In this document: positions 37,522 to 47,087 of the stretch, piece by piece
Position numbering within the stretch: the stretch's first letter is position 1
How the letters are laid out: each line of letters begins with the position of its first letter
Assembly: GCA_011524535.1 (NCBI GenBank)
Contig: WTKD01000006.1
Location: forward strand, 167,601 to 231,600
Reading direction: 5' to 3'
DNA: 64,000 nt
From: Spirochaetaceae bacterium
GTDB lineage: Bacteria > Spirochaetota > Spirochaetia > WTKD01
The notes under the pieces: model-generated
What the model saw: only the letters and a program-made list of their open reading frames with translations
What the model was told of the DNA's origin: nothing
Database searches by the model: none
Position numbers and translations under genes: made by a program

Positions 37522-38732
37522 CTCGAATAGCAATTTTCTCCGTGGTGTTAATACTTTTTTTTGAAGTGAGCTCGGTACATGCTGGAGGAAGTCCTTCATT
37601 CGATGAAGACGTTCTTGCCCCTTCTTCAAACACAATTCCAAGAGGAGACTGGTATGTTTCTGATGCGTTTTCTGCTGAGTATAAAGGGCTACTCGATCCT
37701 TTTCTGGAAAGTTATACGGATGTTTCTCTCTTTCCATATCATTCTGGTGTAGAAACGAGCGAAACAGCATCAGCCTCAGAAGAAACCTTAGACCTCATCT
37801 ACAGCAGTAATACCAAAGTGCAAAATGGCAACTACGCCAAAGATCTAACAGATGTATATTTGCTATATGCCAACACACTAAGATTGTCCGAGGTGATTTT
37901 GTTATCTATCGGTGATGAAGAAGGAATATATGCGCTCCCATTCGGAGTCCAGGTTGTGAATTCTTGGTTTGCTTCCGATCTCGATCAAGATGTGGCAAAT
38001 GATTGGGAACTATTTCTTGAAATTGCAAAGACGAGGGCAGAAGGAAATCAAAAAACGCTGCATATTGATGGGAAAAGAAGTTTACTTGGACTGTGGGAAT
38101 CTGTTGTTCTGGGAGAAATTGGGAATACGGATTATACAAGCCTAGTACATAACTTTCTGAATGCCACTGAAGTTGAAAATTCCGACTTCGTGAACAAATT
38201 TCTATCAGCGAATCGTATGTTTTTTAGAATATTAGAATTCTCAGATATTGGGGAAGAAGGAACTGCTCCTCAATTGCCCTTCATATACTCGACAGACCCT
38301 TCATATAATTTTTCTAGTCAGATGGATGGAGACTATGTTCGTCAGGCTCTTCCAAAAACAAGCGGATACGCACTGCTTAGGATGACATTCTTACAAGTTA
38401 ATCAGCAGTCCAGCGCTGATGATATAAATAGCGAATGGTTTCGATATATAAGCAGTCAGGAACAACTCAATAAGCGTGTTGAGTATTTTCGTCTCATGCA
38501 AAAATTGTATATTAGCCCTCAGTTGAATAACCCGGCCTCTATGGACCCGGTGACCATCTTTGATGCAGGTCAGTTTAACAATGCTCTGCACGTTCCGAGT
38601 ATTCTACACGGTGAGAATGTAATTGTGGAGCACAATTTTGAACAGCTATTATTCGATGTAGTCGCCATGGAAATTTCCGAAGAATCTTTCTTGGATCGAA
38701 TTGGGGTATTTTTCCTACAAAACAATGATTGA
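37518..38732 (+). CDS. Exported protein, distantly like an extracellular solute-binding protein
   Basis: 404 residues with a signal peptide (MTRIAIFSVVLILFFEVSSVHA). The mature part has pieces that recall family 1 solute-binding proteins: DDLPFGVQ-like IYALPFGVQVVNSWFASDLD (the 'plausible values then partner name' region), DWELFLEIAKT, and ASMDPVTIFDAGQF. No ABC transporter is nearby and no lipobox is seen, so the match is weak. ATGA overlap with the upstream exported protein implies coupling. It may instead be a structural envelope protein. Confidence 0.6.
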   Translation: MTRIAIFSVVLILFFEVSSVHAGGSPSFDEDVLAPSSNTIPRGDWYVSDAFSAEYKGLLDPFLESYTDVSLFPYHSGVETSETASASEETLDLIYSSNTKVQNGNYAKDLTDVYLLYANTLRLSEVILLSIGDEEGIYALPFGVQVVNSWFASDLDQDVANDWELFLEIAKTRAEGNQKTLHIDGKRSLLGLWESVVLGEIGNTDYTSLVHNFLNATEVENSDFVNKFLSANRMFFRILEFSDIGEEGTAPQLPFIYSTDPSYNFSSQMDGDYVRQALPKTSGYALLRMTFLQVNQQSSADDINSEWFRYISSQEQLNKRVEYFRLMQKLYISPQLNNPASMDPVTIFDAGQFNNALHVPSILHGENVIVEHNFEQLLFDVVAMEISEESFLDRIGVFFLQNND

Positions 38733-38838
38733 TCGTACTCAGTCGAATGCCTGAGCCGAGATAAAAATATCGCCTAATTGCATAGTTTCTTATAATATAA
38801 TTTCTTATATTTTTTTTTGAACTTCCGATTTTGTACGT

Positions 38839-41322
38839 ATGAGTTCTTCTGTGTTGGTGCAGCGTGCGAAATTAGTAGTATGGCTTGGAATACTTGCATG
38901 TGGGGCATATATTGCATTTGCAATTATCCCATACGTATTGTTCAACACAGGTACCCTTGAATTTGCAAGTAAGCCATCGCATTTTTTGGGAGGTCTATTG
39001 TTCAATGCACTTTCGTATATGTCAATAGGCGTCCCATTTTATTTTCTATGTGCAGCGATTTTACTTTTTCGGCGAAATGTCACCCTTCGACTAATCATCG
39101 GATGGACAGCCTCTATTGTCCCCTATGTTTGTTTTGGTATTTCTATACAAGGAATAGCCTCTGGAGCCAATTTTATCGAATCTGGACTGACTATTTTTTT
39201 TGCTGTTATTAGTTTTATAGGTTGGCTCTGGCTTGTGTCTACCATTCCTGGATTGGTTAAGATACATGGGGTATTCCGACGTGATCAGGATGATGCTAGT
39301 GGGCAAAGTCCAACGAATTTTCTTGAGGCGAAAGGTTTTTCTCAGCATGTTTCTGAACATCAACCGGTGCAGGTTGTGGCTGCCACTGAGGCAATTCATG
39401 ATATTGAGGAGGACAATAGATCCTTGGTCCATTTGGTAAAAAGAAATATTGCAAATTTGTTTAAAGATGATATTGAATCCAGTTCAGACTTTTCTTCTGA
39501 AGAAACGAAAATAGTAGAGGAAAAAGACATCACGATAGATGATTTTGATAGGGAAATCGACGAAATTCCAGAATCTCATTATGAAGCTGATCAAATGGAC
39601 GACGAAGAGTTTGTTTCTCTTCATTATCCAGACATAAATTCCGCAGAATTATTGGAATTAGATTCCAAGCAGTCAGATTATATTAAAATTCTTGAACAAT
39701 CTAGCGGAGGTAGAGCAATACAGTCTGAACCTGAAATCTCTACGTCCGGTGATGATCATGATGCGGATGATTATACCCTATTGAGGGATGAAACACAGGA
39801 CAACGAATACGAAGATTCGGAGTATGGATTTGACCTTGCGGGAGATAGTGAAGAAGAAATTTCAGCGAGACCCCTACAAAAAAAGGAATCATTTCGAAAT
39901 ATTCGTAGAGAGGGTGAATATGTGATTCCAACAACAGGTGTGTTAACTTTTGGATCCTATTCAGAACCAAATGATAACATCGAAGCCATGCAAGATAACG
40001 CACAGCGTCTTATCGATACCCTAAAAGAGTTCGGTATTCCAGCTGAAGTATCAAATATACAGAGAGGATCGACGATTACTCGGTTTGAAGTCATTCCGGC
40101 GCGTGGAATAAAACTTAGCAAAATTAGTGCTATTGCAGACAATATTGCGTTACGTTTGGCTGCACATCGAGTTCGAATAGTGGCCCCTATTCCCGGAAAA
40201 GAAGCGGTTGGAATTGAAATTCCAAATAAACATAGAAGAACGGTGTGGTTTGGGGACATTGTTGAAGAAAGTGAACGTTTTTGGGATGCATCCATGAATA
40301 TTCCCATAGTTCTGGGCGAAGGCTTAACGGGGGAAGACTGCGTTATAGATTTGACCAGTACCCCGCACTTGCTTATTGCAGGTGCAACGGGGAGTGGTAA
40401 ATCGGTATGTGTAAATACACTTATATGTTCCATTCTCTACCGATGTGCCCCCGAGGATGTACGTTTAATCCTGATTGATCCCAAGATTGTTGAATTGAGT
40501 TTTTATAATGACATACCACATTTACTAACACCGGTGATTACCGACACAAAAGATGCCCAACGAGTTCTTCAATATTGTTTATCACTGATGGAAGAGCGGT
40601 ATAGCAAATTTGAGCGTACTGGTGTTCGAGATATCGTTTCATTTAATCAAGAAATGAAAGATACTGGGCGTGAAGAAGAAAAACTCTCCTATGTTGCGGT
40701 AATCATTGATGAATTTGCTGACCTTATGGCAGGGTCTAGTAAAGAAACAGAAATATTGGTTTCCCGTTTAATGGCTATGTCTCGAGCCGTTGGTATGCAT
40801 TTTGTGTTGGCGACACAAAGACCATCGACAGACATCATAACTGGGCTAATAAAATCGAATGTGCCCTCACGCATAGCCTTCATGGTTTCTAGCAAAATCG
40901 ATTCTCGTATTATCATTGATTCTGGAGGAGCAGAATCGCTGTTGGGGCGGGGTGATATGTTGTTTTCTTCGTCTTGGGAACCGGGTCCAGAAAGAATCCA
41001 AGCTTCTTTTCTTAGTGAAGAAGATGTACGCAGAGTGGTTACCGAAGTAAAACGGTATGGCGAAGCAAACTATATTGATGAGTGTTTGTTTGATGAGGAG
41101 GCGGAGGAGGCAATTGGAGAATTTCCTGAAGATGAAGACCCACTGCTGAAAGATGCGATAAATTTGGTCGTTCAACAACAAAAAGCCTCTACCTCATACT
41201 TACAGCGTAGATTTAAGATAGGGTACAATCGAGCAGCCCGGCTTATTGATGAAATGGAAAAAAAGAGAATAATCGGACCTATAAACGGGGCTAAACCAAG
41301 GGAAATATTAGTCAAACAGTAG
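38839..41322 (+). CDS. ftsK: DNA translocase FtsK/SpoIIIE
   Basis: Septal hexameric dsDNA pump that clears chromosome ends through the division site. 827 residues: four N-terminal transmembrane helices (about 8-140), an acidic linker (about 150-350), the alpha/beta motor with Walker A AGATGSGKSVCVN near residue 515 and Walker B VAVIIDEFADLM, and a C-terminal gamma winged helix (STSYLQRRFKIGYNRAARLID) that reads KOPS-like sites. Complete. Upstream 38733-38838 is very A/T-rich with no clear terminator. Confidence 0.97.
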   Translation: MSSSVLVQRAKLVVWLGILACGAYIAFAIIPYVLFNTGTLEFASKPSHFLGGLLFNALSYMSIGVPFYFLCAAILLFRRNVTLRLIIGWTASIVPYVCFGISIQGIASGANFIESGLTIFFAVISFIGWLWLVSTIPGLVKIHGVFRRDQDDASGQSPTNFLEAKGFSQHVSEHQPVQVVAATEAIHDIEEDNRSLVHLVKRNIANLFKDDIESSSDFSSEETKIVEEKDITIDDFDREIDEIPESHYEADQMDDEEFVSLHYPDINSAELLELDSKQSDYIKILEQSSGGRAIQSEPEISTSGDDHDADDYTLLRDETQDNEYEDSEYGFDLAGDSEEEISARPLQKKESFRNIRREGEYVIPTTGVLTFGSYSEPNDNIEAMQDNAQRLIDTLKEFGIPAEVSNIQRGSTITRFEVIPARGIKLSKISAIADNIALRLAAHRVRIVAPIPGKEAVGIEIPNKHRRTVWFGDIVEESERFWDASMNIPIVLGEGLTGEDCVIDLTSTPHLLIAGATGSGKSVCVNTLICSILYRCAPEDVRLILIDPKIVELSFYNDIPHLLTPVITDTKDAQRVLQYCLSLMEERYSKFERTGVRDIVSFNQEMKDTGREEEKLSYVAVIIDEFADLMAGSSKETEILVSRLMAMSRAVGMHFVLATQRPSTDIITGLIKSNVPSRIAFMVSSKIDSRIIIDSGGAESLLGRGDMLFSSSWEPGPERIQASFLSEEDVRRVVTEVKRYGEANYIDECLFDEEAEEAIGEFPEDEDPLLKDAINLVVQQQKASTSYLQRRFKIGYNRAARLIDEMEKKRIIGPINGAKPREILVKQ

Positions 41323-41365
41323 AATTAATATTTACATTCGTTTACCTTTTCTATAGAGTATCGGT

Positions 41366-43093
41366 ATGAGGATCTCTAAAAATGTTAGCAATGTTCTGAT
41401 CTTGTGTAGTGTAGGTATATTGCTTGGGATATTTCTGGTTTTCATACTCCTCGACATTCAGAAATTTGAGAATAATAGATTCCTTTTGGAAGAATTTCTC
41501 AATGAAATAAACTCGACAACTACATATATATCTACAGTAGTAACCGCAAAAAGTCCGCTTACCCCAAGCGTTGAACAGTCTATATTGGATTCGTTATCTG
41601 GACTATCTATGTGGATACAAGAATTACAAGAAAATAGCTCGCTCGCTACGCCTAATATGAGATTTCTGGAAGTTGAGGAAGCTATTTTTTCATTAGAGAG
41701 TAACTTCAAAGACATTTTTAATGACAAAAACATTCTTATTCTTAATGAAGCAAGCGATGGATACAAGAACTATTTTTTAAGCATAGGGGTATACGATAGA
41801 TTAACGATAGAACTGGTGAAACTGTCTGCATTTGAGACCTCTCTCAATGATTATCTTCATATAGAACAGAAAAAGATCATGGAGCACATTGGCATCTATA
41901 TTACGTCTTTTATTGTACTGGCGTTTGGGGTCATTGGAATGTATTTTTTGAGAAGAGAATCGAATATATACGTGTACAATCGAGTTGCACAGATATTGAA
42001 ATCGGCACTTCCAGGTTTCAATGATTCTTTACAAGAAAAATCTTATGATCTTGAGAAATTTTTGCAAAAATTTCTGCTAACTATGGAGAATAGGACGCTC
42101 CATTTTGAAGAAAGAGCGAAGGACTTTAACTCTTTCCTAAAAGGGCCTATGGAACTTATTCGTTCAGAGTCAACCTCTACCGAATCTCGGTTGCGATATA
42201 TAAATGATATGTGCAAGGATGTTTCATTAAAAATTGAAAGATTGTTTACAAATACCCGAGAATATATGATTTCAATGTCAATTTTGCAAGATAGCTCAAT
42301 GAAACTTAATCATCTCACGCAGGGAACTCAGAAAATTTCTGGGTATGCTGAAGTGATCGTAAAGAATTTCACCGAAATTCAAGACCTTTTGCAGCATTCG
42401 ATTGCGACATTGACGGATTATATAGGTATGACACAAGCAAATTATGAGAAAACCAATACTGCTTGTGATGCGTCTTACAGTATCGTTAATCAAACGCAAA
42501 AGTATTCTGAAGATATTCTGACTAATTTGAGTTATTTGGAAGATATCTCACATCGATTCACTGTATTGATGCTCAATTTACAAACTTCAGAAACAAAACT
42601 GGGAAAAGGTATGTTGGATGAGATGCACTATCTTAGTGAACATCTTTCAAAGTATATCAAGGGAGCACGTTCTAGATCCGAACAACTAAGAACTTCGATG
42701 TATAGCCTTGAAAAAACGATGGAAGACCTTATTGATTATTTAAGAACAGGGTCTTTGCAAACGATTTCTGTTAAAAAAGAAATTGAACAGCATGTTCAAG
42801 GTGAAAAAATGCTACACTCGCTTAGGTATATTATAAACACGGAGCACGAAACTCTTAACACGATGCAATACATTGCAGAACATGAAAAAGAACGCATCGA
42901 CACGCTCATGGTAGAAACACATATACGATCGAATGCGCTTGCACTAGAAATGGAAGAAGTACATGTAAGGATGGAAGAGATGTTAAGCGGCTTACAGGAA
43001 TCTTATGAAAGAGTGGGGGAAGTGAAAAGCAATATACACAGTTTTAAGAAAATATCATATATTCCGTTAGAGAAGATAAAAATAAACACCTGA
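41366..43093 (+). CDS. Receptor-like two-span membrane protein with cytoplasmic coiled coil
   Basis: 575 residues. TM1 about 10-30, extracytoplasmic domain about 31-172, TM2 about 173-193, then 380 residues of cytoplasmic, mostly helical, coiled-coil sequence. The layout is that of a chemoreceptor, but there is no HAMP domain I can identify and no conserved MCP hairpin tip, so I do not call it an MCP. Stretches such as TTYISTVVTAKSPLTPSVEQ and SEQLRTSMYSLEKTMEDL have no obvious match. It lies between ftsK and aroDE. Possible roles are sensing or cell-division scaffolding, both speculative. Confidence 0.65.
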   Translation: MRISKNVSNVLILCSVGILLGIFLVFILLDIQKFENNRFLLEEFLNEINSTTTYISTVVTAKSPLTPSVEQSILDSLSGLSMWIQELQENSSLATPNMRFLEVEEAIFSLESNFKDIFNDKNILILNEASDGYKNYFLSIGVYDRLTIELVKLSAFETSLNDYLHIEQKKIMEHIGIYITSFIVLAFGVIGMYFLRRESNIYVYNRVAQILKSALPGFNDSLQEKSYDLEKFLQKFLLTMENRTLHFEERAKDFNSFLKGPMELIRSESTSTESRLRYINDMCKDVSLKIERLFTNTREYMISMSILQDSSMKLNHLTQGTQKISGYAEVIVKNFTEIQDLLQHSIATLTDYIGMTQANYEKTNTACDASYSIVNQTQKYSEDILTNLSYLEDISHRFTVLMLNLQTSETKLGKGMLDEMHYLSEHLSKYIKGARSRSEQLRTSMYSLEKTMEDLIDYLRTGSLQTISVKKEIEQHVQGEKMLHSLRYIINTEHETLNTMQYIAEHEKERIDTLMVETHIRSNALALEMEEVHVRMEEMLSGLQESYERVGEVKSNIHSFKKISYIPLEKIKINT

Positions 43094-43124
43094 CACCGCC
43101 AATTAGTCCAATATATACTAGAGA

Positions 43125-44627
43125 GTGCTTTGTCTGACCGTGTTTGCTTCTGATAGGGTAGTATTCCGCCAAACAATACAAAATATTCCGGCTCACATTG
43201 GACTTATTGAGTGTAGATTTGATGGAATAAGGGATATCGACAAGTCGGACATAGATGAGGCCGGAAGGGTATTGGCGATGGCGCCTCAATCCATACGCAG
43301 TATTGCAACAATTCGTCGTTCTTGTGATGGAGGTCGCTGGATTGGCTCAGAATCTGTACGGCAATCCTTACTTTCTTATTGTATACAATCATCATATTTT
43401 GATTTTGTTGATGTGGAGGAGGATGTGTATTGTGAGGGTATGCAGCACGTTCCTAATACGAGGGATTCCCGAATAGAGGCATCGAAGGAAGATAGAGCTT
43501 CGCATGAGGCCGCCATTATCTGTTCTTTTCACGATTGCACGAAAACGCCAACTGATATACAAGAACGGGTAGATAGAATGTGCTCATACGGCACGATTAT
43601 CAAGCTTGCTGTTATGCTTAATGCAAGCAAGGATCAATTACAGCTTATTGAAATTGCAAGACATCTCCAGAAACACAAGAAAAATGACTATATATTGATT
43701 GGGATGGGTATTTTTGGGAGATGGAGTCGCATATTGTACAAAAAACTTGGCTCAATGTTCACCTATGCCCATAATTCTATCGATCCACCAGCTCCAGGAA
43801 TGATGACTTATAGCGAGCTGATAGAGTTATATCGTGTAGATCAGCATTCGGAGGGAACAAAAATATTCGGTATTATTGGAAACCCCTTGGAGCATAGCCA
43901 TTCTCCAGCCTTCCATAATGCCATATTTTCTGAAAATACCGCAAATGCGGTATATGTCCCGTTTCCTACCGATGATTGCCAGACATTTTTTACATTCGCG
44001 AAAACTCTGGCTATAGAAGGGTTTTCTGTGACTGTTCCGCATAAACGCAGTGTTATGAAGTATCTGCAGGTGATAGAATCACAGGCAACGGCTTGTTCTG
44101 CAGTTAATACGGTTATTATGGAATCATCGGGCTATGTCGGGCATAATACGGATTATTTTGGTTTTCTGGAACCTTTGAGAGAGGCTTTTTCTGAACGATT
44201 GATTACTGGGAAGCTCCGTGCTGCAATGATAGGAGCCGGGGGGGCAGCATCAGCGGTCCTGGCTGGTCTGGTTGATCTTGGATGCCAGGTGATTATATAT
44301 AATCGCACGCTTTCAAAAGCAGAATTGCTTGCTAGAAAATACGATGATGAGGTATGCGCAGAACAACTTAGATCAACTATTGATGCGGGACACGATATAA
44401 TCGTTCAATGTACTGATATCGGTATGTATCCCAATAGAGAAGAATCGCCAATTCCCGATTATGATTTTTCTGGAAAGGAGATTGTGTATGATCTTATATA
44501 CAATCCCGCACCAACAGCCTTTCTAGCACGAGCACAGGCTGCTGGATGCTTGTGTATTACCGGTGAACCGATGTTTCGATTGCAGGCAAAATGTCAGTCT
44601 GAAATGTTCTTGAATCGGTTGAAATGA
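43125..44627 (+). CDS. aroDE: Bifunctional 3-dehydroquinate dehydratase (type I) / shikimate dehydrogenase
   Basis: Fusion of two shikimate-pathway steps in the cytoplasm. Residues about 1-220: type I dehydroquinase with IECRFDGIRD, the catalytic His in IICSFHDC (about 136) and the Schiff-base Lys in IKLAVML (about 160). Residues about 240-500: shikimate dehydrogenase with GNPLEHSHSPAFHNA, the catalytic Lys in VTVPHKRSV, AVNTVI, NTDYFGF, and the nucleotide-binding GAGGAASAVLAGL. The order matches fused AroDE proteins known from chlamydiae and plants. 500 residues, complete in both halves. The start is TTG/ATG-ambiguous but the first motif lies close behind it. Confidence 0.93.
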   Translation: MLCLTVFASDRVVFRQTIQNIPAHIGLIECRFDGIRDIDKSDIDEAGRVLAMAPQSIRSIATIRRSCDGGRWIGSESVRQSLLSYCIQSSYFDFVDVEEDVYCEGMQHVPNTRDSRIEASKEDRASHEAAIICSFHDCTKTPTDIQERVDRMCSYGTIIKLAVMLNASKDQLQLIEIARHLQKHKKNDYILIGMGIFGRWSRILYKKLGSMFTYAHNSIDPPAPGMMTYSELIELYRVDQHSEGTKIFGIIGNPLEHSHSPAFHNAIFSENTANAVYVPFPTDDCQTFFTFAKTLAIEGFSVTVPHKRSVMKYLQVIESQATACSAVNTVIMESSGYVGHNTDYFGFLEPLREAFSERLITGKLRAAMIGAGGAASAVLAGLVDLGCQVIIYNRTLSKAELLARKYDDEVCAEQLRSTIDAGHDIIVQCTDIGMYPNREESPIPDYDFSGKEIVYDLIYNPAPTAFLARAQAAGCLCITGEPMFRLQAKCQSEMFLNRLK

Positions 44628-44670
44628 TGGGTTTAACGCTATTCAAATGATATATCAAAAGAGGAAATAA

Positions 44671-45078
44671 TCAGGGATTTGTCGGTTGCATGCCAAAGAA
44701 TTTTTCTTCTATGATTTTTGAATACTGGAGAGCTTCATGTTCTTCTTGGAATGTTTCCAGGAATATTCCAAATATCCAACCAGTGTAATCTTCGTATTGT
44801 ACCTTGTACCATGGTGCATAGAGACCGAATTGAATATCTGACTGTTTGGTGACAAAATCGATGGTGATTATGTCTCCTCCCCGCATGAGTGTTTGTATGG
44901 AGGATTGACTATCTGCTCGTGTGTGCAGTTTCGCATATGCTTCTTGAACGACACCGATCGAGCGGTCCTTATACAGTTCATCGGTAGACGATTCTTCGGC
45001 GGCACAGCCCATCAAAAAAATGAGTATTATTCTGAAAGGCAATAGTTTCAACGGGTGATACAGCTGGTGAGGGATCAT
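44671..45078 (-). CDS. SH3-domain lipoprotein
   Basis: 135-residue envelope lipoprotein. Signal peptide ends in lipobox FLMGC (Cys about 25), then an acidic linker and a bacterial SH3b domain (KLHTRADSQSSIQTLMRGGDIITI then WYKVQYEDYTGWIFGIFLE), a fold that often binds peptidoglycan. The ATG overlaps the uvrB stop as TAATG, so it is translated with uvrB. The gene pairing is not functional in any way I can see. It ends convergently with aroDE, 43 bases away. Confidence 0.82.
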   Translation of the reverse strand: MIPHQLYHPLKLLPFRIILIFLMGCAAEESSTDELYKDRSIGVVQEAYAKLHTRADSQSSIQTLMRGGDIITIDFVTKQSDIQFGLYAPWYKVQYEDYTGWIFGIFLETFQEEHEALQYSKIIEEKFFGMQPTNP

Positions 45079-47087
45079 TATCTATCTCCCATTTTTTTTA
45101 ATGATGCAATTTCATCCCGAAGCGTAACTGCTTCTTCGAAAGCAAGCCGTTCTGCTGCTTCGCGCATTTGTTCTTCTAAAAGTTGTATATATTTTTTTCG
45201 CTCGGTGCGATTGAATATATTGTATTCTTGTTTTAATAATTCAACCGAGTAGGCTGCTTGCTTTTCGCGCATTGTTCGCTCGCGGGCGATGATTTCATAA
45301 ATGGCTTTTTGTATCGATGCTGGTTGTATATTGTGTGCATGGTTGTATTCTTCTTGGATAGCTCTTCTACGATCTGTTTCTTCGATAGCTTTTTGCATGG
45401 CATCAGAGATTTTGTCTGCGTACATAATCACTGTTCCGTGTTCATTGCGAGCAGCGCGACCGATTGTTTGGATGAGCGAGGTGGCTGATCGTAAGAACCC
45501 AACCTTATCGGCGTCCAAGATAGCAACAAGTGAGACTTCGGGTAAATCGAGCCCCTCTCGAAGTAGGTTTATACCGACTAGAACATCGAATACACCATTG
45601 CGGAGGTCAGTAAGCAGTTCAACTCTTTCGATGGTTTCGGTGTCAGAATGAAGATATCGTGCTCGAACTCCGAGTCCGCTTAGGTAGTCGGTAAGATTTT
45701 CGGCAAGTTTTTTTGTTAGAGTGGTGATCAATACGCGTTCTCTTTTTTCTACCCGGTTTTGTATCTCTTCGTAGAGATTTTCCATTTGTCCTTCTGTTTT
45801 TCTTACCGATATTTTTGGATCTAGCAGACCCGTGGGGCGGATGATTTGTTCGGTTACTTTGCTTGCAAGTCTGGATTCTTCAGAACCCGGGGTTGCGCTT
45901 ACGAGAACACATCGATTGATAAGTGCCTCAAATTCGGTTGAACGTAACGGCCGGTTGTCTAGAGCGGAGGGTAGTCTGAACCCGTGTTCCACAAGCATGG
46001 TTTTTCGTGCTCGATCTCCGTTGTACATAGCTCGGACCTGGGGAAGTGTTACATGGGATTCATCTATAAAGCACAAAGATGATTTAGGGAAGTAGTCGAG
46101 TAATACCGATGGGCGTTCACCTTCGTCTCTACCGCCGAGAATACGAGAATAATTCTCGATCCCACTACAGGTTCCTGTTTCTTGAAGCATATCGATATCG
46201 AATTGAACCCTTGCTTTGAGTCTTTGTGCTTCTACCATCCTTCCTTCTTCGAGCAATGATGCTTCTCTTATTTCCAGCTCGGCGAGTAATTCTGGAATCG
46301 CTCGATCGAGTACCGATCTTTCAACGATGTAATTTCTTGCTGGAAAAATGGTCAAAGAATCTACCTCACGTATCAATTCGAGGGAGACAGGATGCCGAAT
46401 GGATATTTGTTTTATTTCATCCCAATCTAGCTCAATGCGGTAGACAAAAAGTTCATAGGCAGAGCATACATCTATGGTTTCTCCACGTACACGGAAGGTT
46501 CCGCGTTCCAGTGATATATCATTTCGAGTATATTGCAAATCGATGAGATTTTTCTTGCATTTATTGATATCGAGTTTGGTCCCTCGTTTGAGAAATAATT
46601 GATAGTAGGCAAAACTTGTTGGACTTCCGATGCCGTATATGCATGAGACAGAGGCAACAACGATCACATCGGAACGGGTCAGTAAATTTGTAGTTGCGGA
46701 TAGGCGTAGGCGTTCTATTTCATCATTTATCGAAGAATCTTTTTCGATGTACAAATCTCGAGAGGGAATATAAGCCTCAGGTTGATAGTAATCGTAATAA
46801 GAAACAAAATATTCTACGGCGTTATTTGGAAAGAAATCTTTGAATTCACGATAGAGCTGAGCTGCCAGGGTTTTGTTGTGTGAGAGAATTAGGCTTGGTT
46901 GATTGAGGCGTTCGATAACATTCGCCATAATAAATGTTTTTCCAGATCCTGTGATTCCATGTAGGCATTGAAATCGCTCTCCGTCTTCTATACCTTCTAC
47001 CAATGAATCAACCGATTGTTTCTGTGTGTCGGTAAGAGAATAGGAGGATTTCAAGTCGAACGTGTTGTGTTGGATATTTATTCCCAT
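45078..47087 (-). CDS. uvrB: UvrABC excinuclease subunit B
   Basis: Central helicase-like protein of nucleotide excision repair; it verifies damage and recruits UvrC. 669 residues with Walker A GITGSGKTFIMA, the beta-hairpin region YVSYYDYYQPEAYIP, helicase motif FIDESHVTLPQV, TALRNGVF-like LRNGVFDVLVGINLLREGLDLPEVS, and IQTIGRAARNEHG. The C-terminal UVR coiled coil LEEQMREAAERLAFEEAV that contacts UvrC is present. GGAGCAACA before the ATG gives a Shine-Dalgarno. Overlaps htrA by ten bases. Confidence 0.98.
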   Translation of the reverse strand: MGINIQHNTFDLKSSYSLTDTQKQSVDSLVEGIEDGERFQCLHGITGSGKTFIMANVIERLNQPSLILSHNKTLAAQLYREFKDFFPNNAVEYFVSYYDYYQPEAYIPSRDLYIEKDSSINDEIERLRLSATTNLLTRSDVIVVASVSCIYGIGSPTSFAYYQLFLKRGTKLDINKCKKNLIDLQYTRNDISLERGTFRVRGETIDVCSAYELFVYRIELDWDEIKQISIRHPVSLELIREVDSLTIFPARNYIVERSVLDRAIPELLAELEIREASLLEEGRMVEAQRLKARVQFDIDMLQETGTCSGIENYSRILGGRDEGERPSVLLDYFPKSSLCFIDESHVTLPQVRAMYNGDRARKTMLVEHGFRLPSALDNRPLRSTEFEALINRCVLVSATPGSEESRLASKVTEQIIRPTGLLDPKISVRKTEGQMENLYEEIQNRVEKRERVLITTLTKKLAENLTDYLSGLGVRARYLHSDTETIERVELLTDLRNGVFDVLVGINLLREGLDLPEVSLVAILDADKVGFLRSATSLIQTIGRAARNEHGTVIMYADKISDAMQKAIEETDRRRAIQEEYNHAHNIQPASIQKAIYEIIARERTMREKQAAYSVELLKQEYNIFNRTERKKYIQLLEEQMREAAERLAFEEAVTLRDEIASLKKMGDR

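Noticed and set aside
41366-43093. Methyl-accepting chemotaxis protein
   Set aside because: No HAMP domain and no conserved hairpin tip are visible, despite the two-helix sensor layout.
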